DNA from: Myxocyprinus asiaticus
Lineage: Eukaryota > Chordata > Actinopteri > Cypriniformes > Catostomidae
DNA length: 64,000 nt
Assembly (NCBI RefSeq): GCF_019703515.2
Contig: NC_059373.1
Location: forward strand, 12,497,281 to 12,561,280
Reading direction: 5' to 3'
The position numbers were made by a program, and so were the translations under genes. The notes under the pieces were generated by a model, which saw only the letters and a list, made by a program, of their open reading frames with translations, ran no database searches and was not told the origin of the DNA. Shown here in pieces: positions 60,116-64,000 of the stretch; the first letter of the stretch is position 1, and every line of letters begins with the position of its first letter.

Positions 60116-60732
60116 ATTAAAAAGAAAGCTTCACCAATCAGAGAACTGCAGCCAACAAAGCTTACAAGTAGTGCCTCAGTGTGACCAACCATTCCCATGA
60201 TGCACTGTGAAAGATTAATCAAGTCAGTGTCTCTTCACCCTTAAATTACTTATCTATTTTTACATATTGGAATATTTTGCAATAAACTTAAAAATATATT
60301 GTTTCTATACTTATAATCAACAACATAAAATCAATAGTTTTATATATTCCCATCATTTTTTATTCAATGACAGCAATGCTTCATGGGATTGTAGTCCATG
60401 CCCTCATGAAAGACATTAAGTACTCATCTTTGTACCTTTGTCTTTTTGTCAGATTTTCAAATACTTTTTAGCCTCAAAACAAAGTTTGTGGTGTTGTGAT
60501 TTACCTTGGAGCTGGTTGGTTTGGTTCATGGCTTACAACTCTTTTAAGAATGATTTTAAAAAAAAGTCTATGGAAGAAATGACTGGGGAAAATATTTCCG
60601 GAACCCAGACAGCTGAATAAGTGGGCGGGTTGCGCTCTATACCAGCTTTGTTTATGCTGCTTTCAAGTGCACCTAGGAAGCTCGTACCTCCAAGTCGGGC
60701 ATTCGTTCCTATGACATGTCACACCTTCAAGG

Positions 60733-60800
60733 CAAGGCAAGTTTATTTATATAGCACATTTCATGCACAATGGCAATTCAAAGTGCTTTACATAAAAATG
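60733..60800 (-). repeat. LINE 3'-end fragment
   Basis: caaggcaaggcaagtttatt followed by caattcaaagtgctttacat is a common fish LINE 3' end read on the opposite strand. Nothing of the coding region is present. Confidence 0.55.
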
Positions 60801-60934
60801 ATAAAGAAAATACAAGATACATAACGAAAAAAATTAAAAACTAATTAAGAACATGAAATAAGAATAAAAAGAAATAAAATATATTTTAAAAAAGTTAAAA
60901 TGATTAAAATGAATAAAAAAGAAAAAGAATACTA

Positions 60935-61122
60935 AATTGTTAACACATACATTAACTGTTGTTAACCTTCTCTGAATAAACAGAGGATAACCAAAAATTG
61001 TTAACACACACTTTAATTGTTTTTAATCTTTCCTGGCACAGCAGAGAATAACTAAATTGTTAACACCACCCATAACTGTTGTTAATCTTCTCTGACAACA
61101 CAGAGGATTACCTAATTGTTAG
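60935..61122. repeat. Minisatellite, three units of about 60 bp
   Basis: Units begin aattgttaacac at 60935, 60996 and 61055, spaced 61 and 59 bp. Each has a gttgttaa block and most have a small ctctg...cagag hairpin. Units differ at many positions, so it is an old array. Confidence 0.75.
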
Positions 61123-62362
61123 AATGAAAAAGTTATACAATATTAATAATAATAAAAAATAAAAGAAGAAAAAGAAGAAGCTAATCTTAAAAAAATATGC
61201 TAAGAACGAGAGCAAAAGCACTTTTTCTGTTGTACCGGTGAATAAACATGAGTGAATAAACCTACATCACTTCTAAACAACTTATTAATGCATATAATCT
61301 AACATTTTATTAATTAATTTGATTAAAACAAACCGCGAAGGTTTAGTCAATAGTTGACTGTCATAAATAACTGTCAATAAATATTTAAATAAATTACAGA
61401 AGTTGAAATAATTTAGCAAAATCTTTGCTTTTTGTCATCTTTCATGTGGACACGCCCCTTCCAACTCAGAAACTTTTGTATCATCTAGACTTCCGAGTTT
61501 CCCACTCATTAATAAGACCTAGCAGGGTCATTGATGTGCTCAGAACTCATAATTGCGATAGTTCCGACTCCACTTGAAGAGCACATTAATCAGCAAGCTC
61601 GTAATCGTGTCGCAGGTGATTGAGTCGTATGGTGCCCCAATGTTCAGTGGATGAACACCCTTGCCAGTGCCCGAATTGAACAGTGAAAAAAGTATTTATA
61701 GTCATAATCAGCCATTAAAGTCAGATTTGAGTGAAAGTGAATAAAACACACAGTTGTTGTTGCGCCTCTAGTGTTCATTTCACCTGGAAACTGCAGGGAA
61801 TTGTACCTGGAGACATGTATAACAGGTTTTAGAAAAATTTATATAGAGTCACGTTTTTACTAAGAGACCAGGTTGGAATTTGCATTTTGGAGTGAACTAT
61901 GCCTTTAAATTTACTAGCCAAAGTGCTTTTACATCTGTGCTGAGATATAGACTGTTTAGTATTTTAACTACTGGATCGAGTTAAACTTACTGTAACTACA
62001 ACAGACACCTAAAGGAAGGGTTAACCTAAAATGAAAAATGTCATCAAGAGACCAAAATTTAAGTCGTTATTCACTGAAAATCGTACCCATCACTGCAGCC
62101 CTTAAATCTCATTCTTCATTTCACATATTCAAACTGGCATGCAAAGTTCGGTTGTGACAAATGCTATGCATCAACATGTCATTTTTAAACCTGAATGCGA
62201 ACACGGGTGACATTTCACAGCTTAAGTGGAGGAAAACAGTATCAGTAAATATAGACAAAGATTTCAGCCAAATGCTGACCGGTCCAAGTGGAAAAATTGT
62301 TACAAATTCCAAAACCAGATGCAACCAAGCCAAGAAATTGAAATATACCATTCAGACTTACT
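61123..62362. other. No gene; right end homologous to cndp2 intron
   Basis: From about 62264 (cagccaaatgctg) the sequence aligns with the cndp2 intron next to coding exon 2 (from about 51686), which marks how far the duplication reaches on this side. The rest is AT-rich and unassigned. Confidence 0.5.
61868..61912. repeat. TTAA MITE right-end fragment
   Basis: tgcattttggagtgaactat then gcctttaaat resembles the right terminus of family B. Short and diverged. Confidence 0.35.
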
Positions 62363-62370
62363 GTGAAACT

Positions 62371-62890
62371 CAGGGGCGTATTTATTATTTATGAATTTAT
62401 GGTTTATTTGTTAGGGACAGATACAATATACATAGATAAACTGAGAACAGCTATCCATTGCAAGTATCATAGTGTTTATAGCAAATGCTAATTTGCAACA
62501 CCCCGTCCCTAGAAAAGTAGTAGTAACCATTATAGTAGTATCTCATATTTGACAAAGAGATTAAGGGATATTTAATTCTTTAACTCTTTGGTTCTGGCTG
62601 ACTGGACCAATGTTTGAAATGTTTGACAGCAGTCATTAAATTATATGATAATTCTTCTTCTGTTTAATATGAACATTTTCATTCATACATGGTTGCTACA
62701 TTTTAGTTCTAATTATAAAAGTTCTATGATAAAAAGTGCTTGATCGACTGATGTTTCTTAGTTCCGTTGATATGCTTTCTTTCAAATGATATAACATATT
62801 CTTAAAAATTCTTTCAAACTTTTGTACTGTGAAGAGAGGCTGATGAGATTTAGAATGTGCCCCCCTCTAGACCGTTCTTGTACGCCCCTA
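62371..62890. mobile_element. Non-autonomous hAT element (MITE), 520 bp, inserted in the cndp2 duplicate
   Basis: Ends are caggggcgta and tacgccccta, inverted repeats with one mismatch at the last base. They are flanked by an exact 8-bp direct repeat, gtgaaact, at 62363-62370 and 62891-62898, the duplication length of hAT elements. No transposase ORF inside. The homologous intron of the intact gene (about 51771-51795) lacks the insert, so it is a paralogous empty site. Confidence 0.85.
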
Positions 62891-62923
62891 GTGAAACTGT
62901 TTAGAATTCAAGCAAAAACCCAC

Positions 62924-63067
62924 CTTCTGCATGCCTATGTCAACCATCTCAACAGTTCCCCCAAGTCTCTCAATGTCTTTGGCTGCTATCTCCATCATTT
63001 TTTTTATTTCTCCTCGTTTCTCTGGCCAGGCAGACACACTCTGTACAGCAACCCATTGTGCCAGGCG
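62924..63067 (-). pseudogene. Second copy of cndp2 coding exon 2
   Basis: 144 nt aligning base for base with cndp2 coding exon 2 at 51800-51943. I count six differences in the exon: two change the protein (Met to Ile, Leu to Met) and four are silent. Both splice sites (AAG acceptor, gtgggt donor) are kept. It lies about 180 bp downstream (minus strand) of a broken copy of coding exon 1. No copy of exons 3-11 was found between it and the real gene, so it is a fragment of a duplicated gene. Confidence 0.85.
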
Positions 63068-63248
63068 CTTCAAACAAACATTTATACATTGTGTTTACAT
63101 ATAAATTTACTCCATAAACACAGTGTGTTTGTGTATGTGTGTGTGTGTATTATATATACATGTATGTGCCACTTGCTTGGCATCAACATATTCCAATATT
63201 AAAAACATCTGGAAAAAAATGAAAGAGGAAGAAAATTCAATTCTATAC

Positions 63249-63307
63249 CTCAACATATTGGTCCTGGTGCTCATCCACATATTAAAGAGAATTGGAAGGA
63301 AAGACAT
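63249..63307 (-). pseudogene. Second copy of cndp2 coding exon 1, frameshifted
   Basis: Matches cndp2 coding exon 1 (52095-52154) from the ATG at 63307 to the gtata donor, but is 59 nt instead of 60. A single base is missing in the Phe-Lys-Tyr region, so the reading changes after MSFLPILF and exon 2 would be joined out of frame. The homology continues upstream into the 5' UTR (CACAGTGATCCAA-like, then CAGTGACAG). With exon 2' this marks a decayed tandem copy. Confidence 0.85.
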
Positions 63308-63667
63308 TGCTGCTCCACAGTGATCCAATCACACAGTGACAGTGGCAGAAGACCAACTGACATTTAGAAAAGATTTTAGGTGTGTTGAGTTCAACTGCAC
63401 CTCTATAGAGGACAAAGTCTGCCAATATTAAAAATAAATAAATACATACTGTGCTCTGTATTTGTAAATAAATGTAAATAATGAAAAATATTGTACATAG
63501 TAATAAATTAATTCATTTTCAAATATGATGTTAGTGAGTATTTATATGTCTGAAAATCTTGGCAGACAATCTGAACAGAAACCACAACATGAACAGATCT
63601 GATCAAAGAAACTTTGACATGGACAAAAAGCAGTGTGTGTACATGAATGATTCAGTATTTATCTTAT

Positions 63668-64000
63668 TTAAAGGGATAGATCTCCCAAAAATGAAAATGT
63701 TCCCATTATTTACTCACCCTCATGCCATCCCAGATGTGTATGCTTTCTTCTGCTGAACACAAATTAAGATTTTTAGAAGAATATCTCAACTCTGCAGGTC
63801 CATACAATGCAAGTGAATGGTGATCAGACCTTTGTAGCACCAAAATTCACATAAAGGAAACATAAAAGTATCCATATGACCCCAGTGTTTAAATCCATAT
63901 CTTCAGAAGCGATACAATATGTGTGGATGAGAAGCAGATAAACATGTAAGTCCCTTTTTACCCTAAATCAGTTCGAAAGATCATAAATATACTTACACAG
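63668..64000. mobile_element. TTAA MITE family B, left half, cut by the window edge
   Basis: ttaaagggatagatctccca then catttactcaccctcatgcc and tgcaagtgaatggtgatcag, colinear with the left half at 49073-49400 (both carry gtaagtccctttttacccta). The right half lies beyond the window. Confidence 0.7.

Noticed and set aside
1..64000. CRISPR arrays, bacterial operons, phage genes, rRNA genes
   Set aside because: None seen. The intron structure and repeat types are those of a vertebrate genome.

Overview
The window is eukaryotic and almost certainly from a teleost fish, probably a cyprinid. The evidence is one intron-rich vertebrate gene and a repeat content typical of fish: Tc1/mariner elements with long inverted repeats, L2, L1 and CR1/Rex-like LINEs, hAT elements, TTAA-flanked MITEs, tRNA-derived SINEs and long dinucleotide arrays. 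The organism call is inference; no species was identified.

The only host gene I can support is cndp2 (cytosolic non-specific dipeptidase, an M20 metallopeptidase), on the minus strand from 52154 (ATG) to 34132 (TAA). I assembled 11 coding exons by eye. All have GT/AG borders and compatible phases, and they give a 474-residue protein. The metal ligands fall at His99, Asp132, Glu167, Asp195 and His445, with the catalytic base at Glu166, so the gene looks intact. Its introns are crowded with insertions: a Tc1 element, an internally deleted L1 with a 16-bp target-site duplication, a LINE nested in a MITE, and SINEs.

Upstream of cndp2 (62924-63307) lies a second, broken copy of its first two coding exons. 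The first of these has a 1-bp deletion, and a 520-bp hAT MITE with an 8-bp duplication sits beside the second. No further exons of this copy were found, so it is a relic of a partial or eroded tandem duplication. Between the two copies lie an L2 element split by a 750-bp solo LTR, a CR1/Rex-like LINE fragment, three tRNA-like SINEs and a 60-bp minisatellite.

The first 34 kb has no host gene I can recognise. It contains a Tc1 element inserted at the exact centre of a perfect 112-bp-arm palindrome (5609-7415), a second palindrome with a microsatellite loop, an 1818-bp hAT element with its own nested MITE, several TTAA MITEs, a rearranged Tc1 copy, and stretches of normal complexity that may be regulatory. 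A mosaic Tc1 element with a Sleeping Beauty-like left arm and a right arm from another family lies at 35717-37364, inside the last cndp2 intron. I see no CRISPR, operon, phage or other prokaryotic feature. The interest of the window lies in nested and rearranged transposons and in the cndp2 duplication, not in a clearly new gene system.
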